Assembly (NCBI GenBank): GCA_028282845.1
Contig: JANQGY010000019.1
Span: 1-64,000 of the forward strand
Direction of reading: 5' to 3'
From: a bacterium
GTDB lineage: Bacteria > Fidelibacterota > Marinisomatia > Marinisomatales > JAHJCW01
DNA length: 64,000 nucleotides
The translations under genes were made by a program, and so were the position numbers. The notes beneath the pieces are model-generated. The model was not told the origin of the DNA, made no database searches, and saw only the letters and a program-made list of their open reading frames with translations. The stretch's first letter is position 1. Each line of letters opens with the position of its first letter. Below, in pieces: positions 25,901 through 35,747 of the stretch.

Positions 25901-27142
25901 TTACAAATTCTTTATGATCGCATCGGCAAAACCGGAAGTTGATACTTTGGTTGCACCTTCCATTTGCCGCTCTAAATCATAAGTTACGGTTTTTTGCAAA
26001 ATGGCCTGTTGGATTCCATTTATAATTAAATCTGCCGCTACCTGCCAACCTAGATGTTCCAACATCATTACACCCGAAAGGATAACTGAGCCGGGGTTAA
26101 CTTTGTCCTGTCCGGTATATTTTGGTGCGGTTCCGTGTGTTGCCTCAAAAAGTGCTATTTCATTGGACATATTCGCGCCCGGAGCTAAACCCAATCCACC
26201 AACCTGAGCGGCACAAGCATCTGAAAAATAATCACCGTTAAGGTTAGTTGTCGCAATCACATCATACTCGGCAGGTCTTAATAAAATCTGTTGAAACATT
26301 GAATCGGCGATTCTATCTTTAATTACGATTCTGCCTTTTGGATCACCGTTTAATTTATCCCACAATTCGGCTTCACTTACGGTACTTGAACCAAAATCCT
26401 GTTCGGCAAGTTCATAACCCCAATCACAGAATGCTCCTTCGGTGTATTTTTGAATATTGCCTTTATGGACCAAAGTAACGGATGATCTATTATGATCAAC
26501 GGAGTATTGGATTGCCTTTTTGACCAATCGTTTACTGCCAAATGGACTGATCGGTTTTATTCCGATCCCTGATTGATCTCTAATTGATTTGCCAAGATTG
26601 TCTTTGATGAATTCAATCAGTTTCTTTGCTTCGGTTGAATCACTTTTCCACTCAATACCGGCATAAACATCTTCGGTGTTTTCTCTAAATATTATGACAT
26701 TTAATTTTTGTGGCTCTTTTACCGGACTTGGCACACCTTCAAAATATCGTACCGGTCTGACACAGGCAAACAAATCCAATATCTGCCGCAACGCTACATT
26801 TAAACTACGTATTCCACCACCAACCGGTGTCGTTAAAGGACCTTTAATCGCAACTGCGAATTTTTTGATAATTTGCGGAGTTTCCTCAGGAAGCCACTCA
26901 CCGGACATTTCATGCACTTTTTCTCCGGCATATATTTCCATCCAACTGATTTTCTTTTTACCATCGTAAGCTCGAGCTACTGCCGCATCGAAGACTCTGA
27001 CTGCTGCATTCCAAATATCGGAACCGATTCCGTCACCGGTGATAAACGGTATGATCGGGTTATCCGGCACTTTAATTTGACCGTCAATTACTTCAATTGC
27101 TTCACCATTATCAGGAATTTTCGCATATTTATACTTTGCCAT
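25901..27142 (-). CDS. icd: NADP-dependent isocitrate dehydrogenase
   Basis: A 413-residue enzyme of the TCA cycle, converting isocitrate to 2-oxoglutarate. It has [12 protein letters not shown], the phosphorylatable-serine loop [29 protein letters not shown] and [17 protein letters not shown]. The Lys-Tyr of HGTAPKY is the NADP-specificity pattern. Length fits the homodimeric bacterial type. It is preceded by obg 33 bases downstream in transcription order. Confidence 0.95.
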   Translation of the reverse strand: MAKYKYAKIPDNGEAIEVIDGQIKVPDNPIIPFITGDGIGSDIWNAAVRVFDAAVARAYDGKKKISWMEIYAGEKVHEMSGEWLPEETPQIIKKFAVAIKGPLTTPVGGGIRSLNVALRQILDLFACVRPVRYFEGVPSPVKEPQKLNVIIFRENTEDVYAGIEWKSDSTEAKKLIEFIKDNLGKSIRDQSGIGIKPISPFGSKRLVKKAIQYSVDHNRSSVTLVHKGNIQKYTEGAFCDWGYELAEQDFGSSTVSEAELWDKLNGDPKGRIVIKDRIADSMFQQILLRPAEYDVIATTNLNGDYFSDACAAQVGGLGLAPGANMSNEIALFEATHGTAPKYTGQDKVNPGSVILSGVMMLEHLGWQVAADLIINGIQQAILQKTVTYDLERQMEGATKVSTSGFADAIIKNL

Positions 27143-27191
27143 TTTTAACCTTAGTATTTTTATTATTTTCAGATTTCTTAGTTGTTTCTTT

Positions 27192-27389
27192 CTATGATAA
27201 ATTGGTTTTTTTTACATAGTCGGTTAAATAATAACCGCTGCCTTTAAATATTAATCCTGTGCCGCCGCCAATTTTTCTCCTTACCCTCCCATCGCAACTC
27301 GGACAAATTCTAATTGGTTCCTCCGACATTGATTGGAAATGTTCAAATTCATAACCGCACGCGGAACAAGTATAGTCATAAGTTGGCAT
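27192..27389 (-). CDS. FmdB-type zinc-ribbon protein
   Basis: A 65-residue protein with two CxxC pairs (CSACGYEF and [14 protein letters not shown]) and the C-terminal [14 protein letters not shown] typical of the FmdB family. A regulatory role is assumed in the family name but unproven. It begins one base after coaD ends and is probably in the same transcript. Confidence 0.9.
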   Translation of the reverse strand: MPTYDYTCSACGYEFEHFQSMSEEPIRICPSCDGRVRRKIGGGTGLIFKGSGYYLTDYVKKTNLS

Positions 27390-27872
27390 TTAAGGAGCTT
27401 GTCTTTTTCTATTAAGGCATTCTTCAACATTTTTGGGCACATAAGGTGTAATATCGCCTTTCCGCTTAGATACATCCTTGATTACCGTAGAATTAATATG
27501 TATATATTTTTCATCCGGCATCATAAAGATAGTAATGATCTCAGGATTAAGATGATAATTCATCATAGCCAACTGAAATTCAAATTCAAAATCACTCACA
27601 TGTCGCAAACCTCTAATTAAAGCCACCGCTTGCTCTTCTCTTGCATAATTGACTATTAGATCACTGCTTGACGCAACTACGATATTATTAATATTGCGTG
27701 TTGACTGTTCGATCATTTCTACTCTTTCTTTTACCGAAAACATGGGTGATTTGTCCCTGTTTTCGGCGACCACAAAAATCAACTTGTCAAATAAACTTGC
27801 CGCGCGCTGTGCGATGTCCAAATGACCATTGTGAATCGGATCAAAGGTTCCGGGATATACAATTGTTTTCAT
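27390..27872 (-). CDS. coaD: Pantetheine-phosphate adenylyltransferase
   Basis: 160 residues. TFDPIHNGHLDIAQRA contains the HxGH nucleotidyltransferase site, and NSTVIKDVSKRKGDI is the ATP-binding motif of the C-terminal half. It makes dephospho-CoA from phosphopantetheine and ATP in the CoA pathway. The ATG with GGAG upstream is preferred over an ATG four codons earlier. Its start overlaps the rsmD stop by one base. Confidence 0.95.
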   Translation of the reverse strand: MKTIVYPGTFDPIHNGHLDIAQRAASLFDKLIFVVAENRDKSPMFSVKERVEMIEQSTRNINNIVVASSSDLIVNYAREEQAVALIRGLRHVSDFEFEFQLAMMNYHLNPEIITIFMMPDEKYIHINSTVIKDVSKRKGDITPYVPKNVEECLNRKRQAP

Positions 27873-28378
27873 TATTTTCTCCAAAATGACAGACGTGTAC
27901 TGCCATAAATCCTTTCTTCATCTGCCTTTACATGTTGATCAATTTTAGCGCTTTCTAAAACAAATATACCGTTTGGATTTAACATATTTTTACAATTATC
28001 AATTAATAAATCTAAATTCTTCTGACCGTACGGAGGATCGCTCAATATTAGATCAAAAGTTTGTTTTTCATTAATAAATTTAAAAACATTGACTTTTCTA
28101 ACCGTACAACTATTAGCATCTACCTTTTTAATATTATCATATAGATACTTGATTATTTGATGATCGCTTTCTACAAAAGTTACCGCTTCGGCTCCCCTGC
28201 TAATTGCCTCAAATCCCAATATACCGGAACCTGCAAAAAGATCGGCAACTGTTTTTCCCGACAAATCACCTAAAATATCGAAAAGACTTTTTCTAACCTT
28301 TGATTGCGTGGGTCTATATTTATTTTTAGCAGTGGTCCGGATATTGATACCCTTATATCTACCTGCTAATATTTGCAT
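27872..28378 (-). CDS. rsmD: 16S rRNA (guanine-966-N2)-methyltransferase
   Basis: 168 residues. It has VADLFAGSGILGFEAISRGA for S-adenosylmethionine and the catalytic DPPY in LILSDPPYGQKN. The N-terminal ILAGRYKGINIRT and RPTQSKVRKSLFDIL are typical. It methylates 16S rRNA in the 30S subunit. The rsmD-coaD pairing is common in bacteria. Confidence 0.93.
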   Translation of the reverse strand: MQILAGRYKGINIRTTAKNKYRPTQSKVRKSLFDILGDLSGKTVADLFAGSGILGFEAISRGAEAVTFVESDHQIIKYLYDNIKKVDANSCTVRKVNVFKFINEKQTFDLILSDPPYGQKNLDLLIDNCKNMLNPNGIFVLESAKIDQHVKADEERIYGSTRLSFWRK

Positions 28379-28384
28379 TATATT

Positions 28385-30163
28385 TTATAAATCTTCAAAG
28401 ATAGATATATAAAAGGTAGCGCTAAGATCAGTTTCCGGAGGTGTATTGGTATACGAAATTTTCCGTACAATAACATTGTCGCCGATTAATTCAAGATACT
28501 TTACCATCTTTTCCAATAAATCCGCCGAATTGACGGCGAAAATGACAGGTTTATAAGCTATATCGTTCTCAATTACATCCTCTAATACTCTTATTTGACT
28601 AATCTGAAATGTATTCTGTAGTTGATTGATTACGTCTTCAGAATTAACCCAAATATTATTTTTTATCCCTTCAAGATATCTTATATCAAATTCTATATAT
28701 TGCTTAATACCGCCACAGCATTCGATCGGTTCTAATAAATAATTGCTTGGAATCAAATTTGAAATATCTAAAGAATCAGTTCCGACAAACTCAATGTTAC
28801 CGGAATTACCGATTAAGGTCAACGAAATGATACTATCAGGGGAAATTATTTCCGTCAAATTATTATACACATCAAGTATAGCTGTAGATTGATTCAAATA
28901 GGTATCAAAGATTTTCAGCGCTTCAGAATTTTCATTGGTGCTTTGGATTCCGATTTTCTCTTTAATATTTGATAAAATATTTTTACCCGGGTCTGTGAAA
29001 AACAAATAGAAACAGACAGCACCGATTAAGACTATCAACAAATAGGGTAATAATGAACTACGTTTTTTATCCTGCGGTTCCGGCTTCTTATGGCTATCTG
29101 ATTTGCTTTTGTCATCGGCGGTAGGTTTCTTTTCAATCTTTAATTTTGGCTTCTTTTCCGGTTTTTTGATCTTTTTAACTTCTGCTGAATCACTTTTTGC
29201 AAATCTATTTTTTGGTTTTTCAACTTTATCAATCCGTTCCCCGTCAATATCGAAATTTAATTCGCCGAGACCTTCGTACGACTTTTCCTGAATCTGAGTA
29301 GGATTAAAAAAGTTTATCAAATATTTGTAAGAGAAATCTTTAACAAGAATTGATAATACATTGAGCAATTTAAATGACACATCTTCAGGTATATCTTCAA
29401 CCTTGACATCAACCTCTTCAAACGGTATCATCCGCTGAGGGCGATATTGTCTCAGGTTTGAATTCTTATTTTCTGAGATCAGATCAATTGTTACGAATTT
29501 GAATACATCATTTTTGGTATTGAATAATTTCGATTGTTCTTCTTTATCGCCAACTATAACGGAGATATTGGGCTGACCACCGACAAATCTTAATTTCCCC
29601 TCGCTATAGCCATCTCTTCCTCGAAAATAAAATCTAATAAAGGAATCATCATCCAACATATAGACGGCATTGGTGATCTCATTATTTTCCAAATAGATTG
29701 CGCTTACCGGACCTAACCACAACGGATTACCCTTTTTGGAAGATACAATTGCTTTCATTTCAGAGATCAGTAAAGACGGGCAGGTTACACAATGCAGTAC
29801 GGAAGTTGTTGGCGAATCCTTCTCAGCAAAAGTAGTGTAATAATCTCCTAATTCTCCCCACTTCTGTTTAGTTTCCCACTGTATATAATCCCAAATTTCT
29901 TTATTGGAAATGGATTCATCCGTCGCGAATTTATCATGAAAAAGTAAATCATCATCAATCGCAATAACAACTTCTCTACCATTTAAATTAAAATCTTTTA
30001 GAGCTGTACCTAAAACCGCATTCAATTCTTTTTGAGTTTTAATTAGCTCTTTTATCGGCTTTTTTAGCGGTATATATTTTAATTCTTCTAAGGTATATTT
30101 TTCTTTAGCTGAAAGCCATTCGCCAAATAGAATGTGAGTATCAGATAATATTAATCCGATCAT
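28385..30163 (-). CDS. PilM/PilN-like membrane protein
   Basis: 592 residues. The N-terminal half resembles the actin-like PilM, with IWDYIQWETKQKW in the place of the family's EL...I.WE signature and an inner acidic stretch. A lysine-proline-rich linker (about 313-368) leads to one membrane helix (370-390) and a periplasmic helix/domain in the position of PilN. In type IV pilus systems PilM and PilN are separate partners; a fusion would fix their ratio. No other pilus genes are in view. It overlaps nothing but sits seven bases after rsmD in transcription order. The assignment is tentative. Confidence 0.5.
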   Translation of the reverse strand: MIGLILSDTHILFGEWLSAKEKYTLEELKYIPLKKPIKELIKTQKELNAVLGTALKDFNLNGREVVIAIDDDLLFHDKFATDESISNKEIWDYIQWETKQKWGELGDYYTTFAEKDSPTTSVLHCVTCPSLLISEMKAIVSSKKGNPLWLGPVSAIYLENNEITNAVYMLDDDSFIRFYFRGRDGYSEGKLRFVGGQPNISVIVGDKEEQSKLFNTKNDVFKFVTIDLISENKNSNLRQYRPQRMIPFEEVDVKVEDIPEDVSFKLLNVLSILVKDFSYKYLINFFNPTQIQEKSYEGLGELNFDIDGERIDKVEKPKNRFAKSDSAEVKKIKKPEKKPKLKIEKKPTADDKSKSDSHKKPEPQDKKRSSLLPYLLIVLIGAVCFYLFFTDPGKNILSNIKEKIGIQSTNENSEALKIFDTYLNQSTAILDVYNNLTEIISPDSIISLTLIGNSGNIEFVGTDSLDISNLIPSNYLLEPIECCGGIKQYIEFDIRYLEGIKNNIWVNSEDVINQLQNTFQISQIRVLEDVIENDIAYKPVIFAVNSADLLEKMVKYLELIGDNVIVRKISYTNTPPETDLSATFYISIFEDL

Positions 30164-30182
30164 AAGAGATTACCGATACAGA

Positions 30183-30920
30183 CTATTCCCAACTGGCAAA
30201 CCCGTCTTCGATATAACCATGGTTCTCAGCTTCAAAAGCGAAAATCAAATATCGTCGTTCCTTATATTGATTCTCAATCGGGCTGTCAACTCTAAAGCCT
30301 TCTTCAAAAGATAGGATATATGGCTTGGCGGTAACCGGACAGAAAAACTGGCTTGAATCAGGTTGATACAAGTCATAATAGGATTGGACGGAAACAATTT
30401 CCAACGGTTCTTCTCTTAATACACTTCTAAAAGCCGGATCTTCACTTAGATTAGCAACTTCCTTCTTTTGTACAAATAATGTATCATTTCTTTGCAGTTC
30501 TTCAGAGAACATTACGATTACTGAAGTCGTATCAATGGTTGTATCCCTTCGAAATTTTTGGAATCCGAAAGTTGTGTCAAATTCAATCTCAAATCCTTCC
30601 GGTACGGTTACTTCAATTGTCTGCCCCAATAAATTTAATTTTTGTGCACCTACAAAATTTGAATCGGCCGTGGCTGAGTCAGCAACGGCATTGATAATGT
30701 GCATTGCTTCAAAACCGTTCTTATTATACTCATTAGTTAACTGTGTATAGAAGCGTTCCACGTTATAAATGTTTGTCATTCTACTATGACTCAATTCTTC
30801 ATAATAGTCTTCATCAGCCCAAATTGCTACCGGCACATAAATAGCGAATATTAAAAATACAATTGCGAGTACAATTAATACTTCAATCCAATCGGATTTG
30901 CGTTGAATATTTTTTTCCAT
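30183..30920 (-). CDS. Single-pass membrane protein of unknown function
   Basis: 245 residues with one N-terminal membrane helix (about 15-33, VLIVLAIVFLIFAIYVPVAIW) and a long acidic periplasmic part rich in Phe-Asp-Thr phrases such as FQKFRRDTTIDTTS. No catalytic motif was recognised. It is placed between the PilM/PilN-like gene and the ComEA-like gene. Membership of an envelope or DNA-uptake complex is a guess from position. Confidence 0.5.
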   Translation of the reverse strand: MEKNIQRKSDWIEVLIVLAIVFLIFAIYVPVAIWADEDYYEELSHSRMTNIYNVERFYTQLTNEYNKNGFEAMHIINAVADSATADSNFVGAQKLNLLGQTIEVTVPEGFEIEFDTTFGFQKFRRDTTIDTTSVIVMFSEELQRNDTLFVQKKEVANLSEDPAFRSVLREEPLEIVSVQSYYDLYQPDSSQFFCPVTAKPYILSFEEGFRVDSPIENQYKERRYLIFAFEAENHGYIEDGFASWE

Positions 30921-30935
30921 TATAATTATTTCCTA

Positions 30936-31472
30936 TTAAATTGTTATGAACGGTTCAATTTTATCAAGTGTTTTTGGTCCTATTCCTTTGACCTGCTCTA
31001 AATCTTTTATTGAAGTAAAAACTCCCATTTCATTTCTTAGCTGAATAATCAGTTCAGCTTTAACTTCACCAATATAAGGCAGCGCCATAAAATCTTCTTT
31101 ACTGGCACTGTTAATATTAATTAATCCTGATGTATTTTTCGTAACATTTTTTTTATTTGATTCAGTCTGAGCAACATTAGTATTTTCAATTAATCTGTGG
31201 TTTCCTTCTACAACTACACTTGAATTATCATCAATCGTGTTATCAGTATGCTTTTGATCAACTATATCACGTTCATTGATTTTTTGTGCATGCTCCGTAA
31301 TTATCTTGCTTTCTGTTGCACGTATTTTAACTTCCGGTAGATTTTGCGGTGACAAAAGGATTTCGGGATTGCCGATCCAATTATGCCTGAACAACCCAAT
31401 TATTGCTCCGATGGTTGCAGTACATAACAGAAATATCAGAATGATTTTTTCCTGCTGATTTAGAATTGGCAC
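30936..31472 (-). CDS. ComEA-like helix-hairpin-helix DNA-binding protein
   Basis: 178 residues. One N-terminal membrane helix (about 10-27) anchors it. A low-complexity linker follows, then two helix-hairpin-helix units in ININSASKEDFMALPYIG and DLEQVKGIGPKTLDKIEPF. Such ComEA-type proteins bind double-stranded DNA outside the inner membrane during uptake. The start is a GTG overlapping the dnaJ stop (TAGTG). dprA in the same window is consistent with competence, but no other com genes are seen. Confidence 0.85.
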   Translation of the reverse strand: MPILNQQEKIILIFLLCTATIGAIIGLFRHNWIGNPEILLSPQNLPEVKIRATESKIITEHAQKINERDIVDQKHTDNTIDDNSSVVVEGNHRLIENTNVAQTESNKKNVTKNTSGLININSASKEDFMALPYIGEVKAELIIQLRNEMGVFTSIKDLEQVKGIGPKTLDKIEPFITI

Positions 31473-32596
31473 TATAATTCCATTCTTTTAAAAATTGGCT
31501 TTTTTGACCCTCTGATTTTCTCCAATTCCTGATAAAGATTTTTTTCCTGTTTGGATAAATCATCGGGAATATCAACTACAATTTTTATTAGTTGATCGCC
31601 ACGCTGACTGCTTCGCAATCGCGGTAATCCTTTTCCCCTCATTCTTAACAAATGACCCGACTGTATTCCTTTTGGTATCTTTAAACCGGCATGTCCTTCA
31701 ATCGTAGGAACCTTAATGGTATCACCAAGTACAGCCTGATGAACAGCAATATGTGTTTCTAACAATATATCGTTGCCATTTCTGATAAAGTATTCATGCT
31801 GTTTCTCCTCGAAGAACACCAACAAATCGCCGGATTGTACCCCCTTTCCACCTTTGTTGCCCTGCCCGTCCAAAGTCATATAATTACCACTTTCAACACC
31901 TTTAGGTACTTTAACTTTGATTGAGGCTGTTTCACGAGTGATCCCACTCCCATTACATGAACTACAGGGATTTTCAATAAATTCGCCGGTTCCATGACAA
32001 AGCGGGCAATCGGAAACCACAACCGATTGCCCAAAAAATGATTGACGGACTTGCCGAACTTGACCGCTGCCTCCGCATTGTTTACAGCGCGTCGGCGATG
32101 TCCCCGGCTTGGCACCACTTCCATCACAAGTCGAACAATGTTCATCACGTTTAATCTTGATAGTTTTCTCAACGCCGTTTAAGATTTCTTCCAATTCAAG
32201 TTTCAGCGATACCCGCAAATCCCTTGCTTTACGATAGCCACTTCTGCCGGAACTGCTACTGCCCATACCAAAAATATCTTCAAAAGGATGCCGACCTCCA
32301 AAGATATTGCCAAATTGACTAAATATATCTTCCATTGAAAAATTCATGTCGAATCCTTGTCCACCCATTTCACCCATTCCAACCCCGGCATGACCAAATT
32401 GGTCATACTTGGTACGTTTGTTGTCATCGCTAAGAACAGCGTAGGCTTCTGCAGCTTCCTTGAATTTTTGTTCGGCTTCCTTGTTATCAGGATTTCGATC
32501 CGGATGATATTTCATTGCAATTTTGCGGTAGGCGCGTTTTAGCTCATCCTTGCTGACATTTTTATCAACACCTAATATTTCATATAAATCTTTCAT
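31472..32596 (-). CDS. dnaJ: Chaperone DnaJ
   Basis: 374 residues in the classic order: J domain with HPD at 31-33 (KYHPDRNPD), Gly/Phe region, four CxxCxGxG zinc repeats (CSTCDGSG, CKQCGGSG, CPLCHGTG, CSSCNGSG), then the client-binding C-terminal domains. It works with DnaK and GrpE in protein folding. The start overlaps grpE by four bases. dnaK itself is not in the window. Confidence 0.97.
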   Translation of the reverse strand: MKDLYEILGVDKNVSKDELKRAYRKIAMKYHPDRNPDNKEAEQKFKEAAEAYAVLSDDNKRTKYDQFGHAGVGMGEMGGQGFDMNFSMEDIFSQFGNIFGGRHPFEDIFGMGSSSSGRSGYRKARDLRVSLKLELEEILNGVEKTIKIKRDEHCSTCDGSGAKPGTSPTRCKQCGGSGQVRQVRQSFFGQSVVVSDCPLCHGTGEFIENPCSSCNGSGITRETASIKVKVPKGVESGNYMTLDGQGNKGGKGVQSGDLLVFFEEKQHEYFIRNGNDILLETHIAVHQAVLGDTIKVPTIEGHAGLKIPKGIQSGHLLRMRGKGLPRLRSSQRGDQLIKIVVDIPDDLSKQEKNLYQELEKIRGSKKPIFKRMEL

Positions 32597-33144
32597 TCTT
32601 TATTCACAATAACTTTAGCGTGGCGCAGCACATGATCTTTGTACTTATAACCTTTTTCAAACACTTCCAATATTTCATTATCTTTTTTACCTTCCTCATT
32701 CTTGACCATCATTGCGTCGTGTAAATCAATATCAAGTATCTCTCCGGGCTCACCAAATGCTTTCACTTGCCAATTCTTAAAATTCTTATCAATTTTTGAA
32801 ATAATCAACTTGATACCATCCTTGATTTGGGCATCGTCCTTTTTTGTCTTACTCTTTACCGCACCGACCACTCGCTCCAAATCATCAACAATCGGTAAAA
32901 GATCTTTTAAGATTGCTTCACCGTCATATTCCATTAAGCGCAACATTTCTTTATCGCGCCTTTTGCGAAAGTTTTCAAATTCCGCCTTAAGCCTAAGGCG
33001 ATTATCTTCCAATTCAGCAATCTGCTTCTTTAATTCTGCAATTTTCTTTTTATCATTGGATATTTTTGGTTTAGCAGTTTTTCTCTTGGCAGTTTCTGTT
33101 GCCGGCGATCCGTTTTTTGGTGTTTTTTTCTTATCAACAGACAT
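32593..33144 (-). CDS. grpE: Nucleotide exchange factor GrpE
   Basis: 183 residues. A lysine-rich tail precedes a long coiled coil (ISNDKKKIAELKKQIAELED, RLKAEFENFRKRRDKE). The C-terminal beta domain LDIDLHDAMMVKNEEGKKDNEILEVFEKGY is typical. It exchanges nucleotide on DnaK. It overlaps hrcA upstream (11 bases) and dnaJ downstream (four bases). Confidence 0.95.
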   Translation of the reverse strand: MSVDKKKTPKNGSPATETAKRKTAKPKISNDKKKIAELKKQIAELEDNRLRLKAEFENFRKRRDKEMLRLMEYDGEAILKDLLPIVDDLERVVGAVKSKTKKDDAQIKDGIKLIISKIDKNFKNWQVKAFGEPGEILDIDLHDAMMVKNEEGKKDNEILEVFEKGYKYKDHVLRHAKVIVNKE

Positions 33145-34165
33145 TAGTCATAATCTCCGTAAACTCTTTTAAAATTTTAATAACATTCTTATATGGAATC
33201 CTTGTAGGTCCTAATAAGCCGATTTTACCTTTTATAAAATCGCTCTCAAATTCTGATGCAACGATGGAACAATGGCTCAATAACTCATTTTCGGTTTCAT
33301 TGCCAATTATAGTGATCAGATTCTGATCAACACTATAAGCAGATAAAATTTGTTTTATATAGTCTTGATCAATACCTGAAATAGTTTTATGGAACAAATC
33401 GAAATCGTGAAATTCCGGCTGTTCCAAAAGATTCTTGTAACTAGAAGTGTATATCTGATTATTTCGAGCAAATTGCGTCACAAGTAATGGATGCTGAAAT
33501 ATGATCTGAATTATTTCGTGCTTTGGCACGATACTATTTCTTAGTAGTTCGGAAATTGAAGATTGCACATCTTCAATACTTTTTCCAATTAATCGTTCTC
33601 TTAACAACCGGTTAACAATATCCAAATCGCGCGGTTCGACAATTATATCAAGATTTAAAACGAGCGATTTGATCATTCCGGACTTTAGAGCAATAACCAT
33701 CATGATCTTATTTGATGCCAAAGAAATAAGTTCAATCTCCGTTAAAATGCTGTGCCGAATGCCTGAAATCATAACCACACCAAATAAGCCGCTTAATTTG
33801 GATAGCATCAATACCGTTTCCTGCATAAGCTCATCAACATTTGATGAAATACTAAGTAATTTTTCTTCGATATCTTTATTGAATGTGAGCTTAAGTTTTT
33901 TTGTATCAATAAAATTATCAACATAATAACGATATCCGATGTCGGTTGGGATCCGCCCCGAAGACGTATGCGTTTGTTGCAAAAATCCTAATTCCTCCAA
34001 CTTAGCAAATATATTTCTTATGGTTGCCGAGCTAAATGGTAAATTATATTTTAGTTTGATATAATTTGAAGCGATCGGTTTATTCTCAGAGATATATTCC
34101 TCGATTACAAGACGCAAAATATCGCTTTTGCGTTCATCTAAATATGTATATTTTAGCTTCTCCAT
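33134..34165 (-). CDS. hrcA: Heat-shock repressor HrcA
   Basis: 343 residues. It has an N-terminal winged helix (SDILRLVIEEYISENKPIAS, FSSATIRNIFAKLEELGFLQQTHTSSGRIPTD) and a C-terminal GAF-like regulatory part ending in GLLGPTRIPYKNVIKILKEF. It represses chaperone operons by binding CIRCE. No CIRCE is visible directly upstream of its own gene, so the target is probably elsewhere, for example groES-groEL. Confidence 0.95.
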   Translation of the reverse strand: MEKLKYTYLDERKSDILRLVIEEYISENKPIASNYIKLKYNLPFSSATIRNIFAKLEELGFLQQTHTSSGRIPTDIGYRYYVDNFIDTKKLKLTFNKDIEEKLLSISSNVDELMQETVLMLSKLSGLFGVVMISGIRHSILTEIELISLASNKIMMVIALKSGMIKSLVLNLDIIVEPRDLDIVNRLLRERLIGKSIEDVQSSISELLRNSIVPKHEIIQIIFQHPLLVTQFARNNQIYTSSYKNLLEQPEFHDFDLFHKTISGIDQDYIKQILSAYSVDQNLITIIGNETENELLSHCSIVASEFESDFIKGKIGLLGPTRIPYKNVIKILKEFTEIMTNVC

Positions 34166-34210
34166 AACTTTGAAATTATTTATTCTTGTAAACCGCAGTC
34201 AACGAACAGT

Positions 34211-35077
34211 TCATTTGAGCAGTACTCTTATACCGCGGTAACTACCTATAAAACCAATAATTACAGCTATAATAAGTATCCAGGCAATACCAATTAGATT
34301 AAATTCAATATTAAAAGTAACTAAATCATTAAAATAGGCATTGCTGCCATGAACGACCAATAAAATGGATATAATAGCAAGCAACGCTCCGATCATCCCT
34401 TCCAACATTCCTTCAATAATAAAAGGAGTTTTTATAAACAGTTTTGTGGCACCAATTGATCTGAGGTCATGGATCAAATCCTGTTTGGCATAGACCGATA
34501 ATTTTACCGTATTTGATATTACTATTATTGTTATTATCAGCAATCCGATCGCTATGTAAGTAATAATTCTTAAGCTTGTATTATAAAAATATTCAACTCT
34601 ACGAATTAAGGTACCTTCATATACTACTTCACCCACGTTAGGCAATTGATTAAGCTCTCTTATTAACGGTTCAACATTAACTTCTGTATTACCACTTTTC
34701 TCAAGCATGATCACAGCGCTTGCCGGCAACGGATTAAATCCTAACATCTCATTAAGGTCTTCCCCAAATTCATTTTGATAAATATTCAAGGCATCTTGCT
34801 TGGTTATTAATTTGACGGATTGTATTCCATCCAATGATTTCATTAATTCAATTGATTCCTGAGCTTCGGAATCGGTTGCCTCATTTTCAAAAAATACCTC
34901 TATTTTGTATTCCGATCTGATGCGATCTATCAGGTGGTGAGAATTTTGCTGAATCACTATAAATATCCCGATGACCAGTAGCACTAAGAATACAGACATT
35001 ATAGCTGTTACGGCGGTTAATTTATGCCGCCAAACATTCCGAAATCCTTCATGAAATAAGAATAATAATTTGCTCAT
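34211..35077 (-). CDS. ftsX: Cell-division protein FtsX
   Basis: 288 residues with four membrane helices (near 20-45, 170-195, 220-245 and 260-280) and a large periplasmic loop between the first two, as in FtsX. With FtsE it forms the complex that activates septal peptidoglycan hydrolases. Its start overlaps the ftsE stop by four bases. Confidence 0.9.
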   Translation of the reverse strand: MSKLLFLFHEGFRNVWRHKLTAVTAIMSVFLVLLVIGIFIVIQQNSHHLIDRIRSEYKIEVFFENEATDSEAQESIELMKSLDGIQSVKLITKQDALNIYQNEFGEDLNEMLGFNPLPASAVIMLEKSGNTEVNVEPLIRELNQLPNVGEVVYEGTLIRRVEYFYNTSLRIITYIAIGLLIITIIVISNTVKLSVYAKQDLIHDLRSIGATKLFIKTPFIIEGMLEGMIGALLAIISILLVVHGSNAYFNDLVTFNIEFNLIGIAWILIIAVIIGFIGSYRGIRVLLK

Positions 35078-35727
35078 TGATGTTGAATAATTCCGTCTTT
35101 TATCTCGATAAAGCGATGCCCTAATTCTTTAATTAATCTATAATTATGAGTGGTCATCAATACAGCCGTACCTTTTTTATTAATGCGCTCCAACAATTGA
35201 ATGATCTGCATTGCTGTTGAAGGGTCAAGGTTGCCCGTCGGTTCATCAGCTAAAATAATATCAGGATCTTTCACCAAGCCTCTTGCAATACAGCCTCTCT
35301 GCTGCTCACCACCGGATAATTCGTGTGGAAAAAACTCAGCTTTGTCGTCCAATCCAACTTCGATTAACAGTGCCATTACACGATCATGAATTTCTTTTCG
35401 GTCACAACCGACAACATGCAACGGTAGAGCGACATTTTCAAATAAATTGCGATCATATAATAAGTTGAAATTTTGGAAGATCATGCCAATATCGCGGCGT
35501 AAATGCGGGATTTTTCGTTTCTTGATTTTGTTTGAAGCAAACCTATTTACATGAACCTCACCTTTATCAGGAAATAAATCCATATAGATTAGTTTTATCA
35601 ATGTTGTTTTGCCGGCTCCCGAAGGTCCAATTAGAAACGAAAATTCCCCCGGCAGAATACGAATATGTACATTGAATACACCCATTCCGTTCGGGTAGGT
35701 GTAGGTTACATTATCAAAACTAATCAT
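35074..35727 (-). CDS. ftsE: Cell-division ATPase FtsE
   Basis: 217-residue ABC ATPase with an intact Walker A (GPSGAGKTTL), signature LSGGEQQRG, Walker B IILADEPTGNLD and H-loop MTTHN. This contrasts with the degenerate ATPase at 5977-6906. It provides ATP-driven control to FtsX in division. Confidence 0.93.
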   Translation of the reverse strand: MISFDNVTYTYPNGMGVFNVHIRILPGEFSFLIGPSGAGKTTLIKLIYMDLFPDKGEVHVNRFASNKIKKRKIPHLRRDIGMIFQNFNLLYDRNLFENVALPLHVVGCDRKEIHDRVMALLIEVGLDDKAEFFPHELSGGEQQRGCIARGLVKDPDIILADEPTGNLDPSTAMQIIQLLERINKKGTAVLMTTHNYRLIKELGHRFIEIKDGIIQHQ

Positions 35728-35747
35728 ATTAACAATTTAAGTAGATA

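Noticed and set aside
34166-34210. CIRCE element upstream of hrcA
   Set aside because: No TTAGCACTC/GAGTGCTAA-like palindrome is present.
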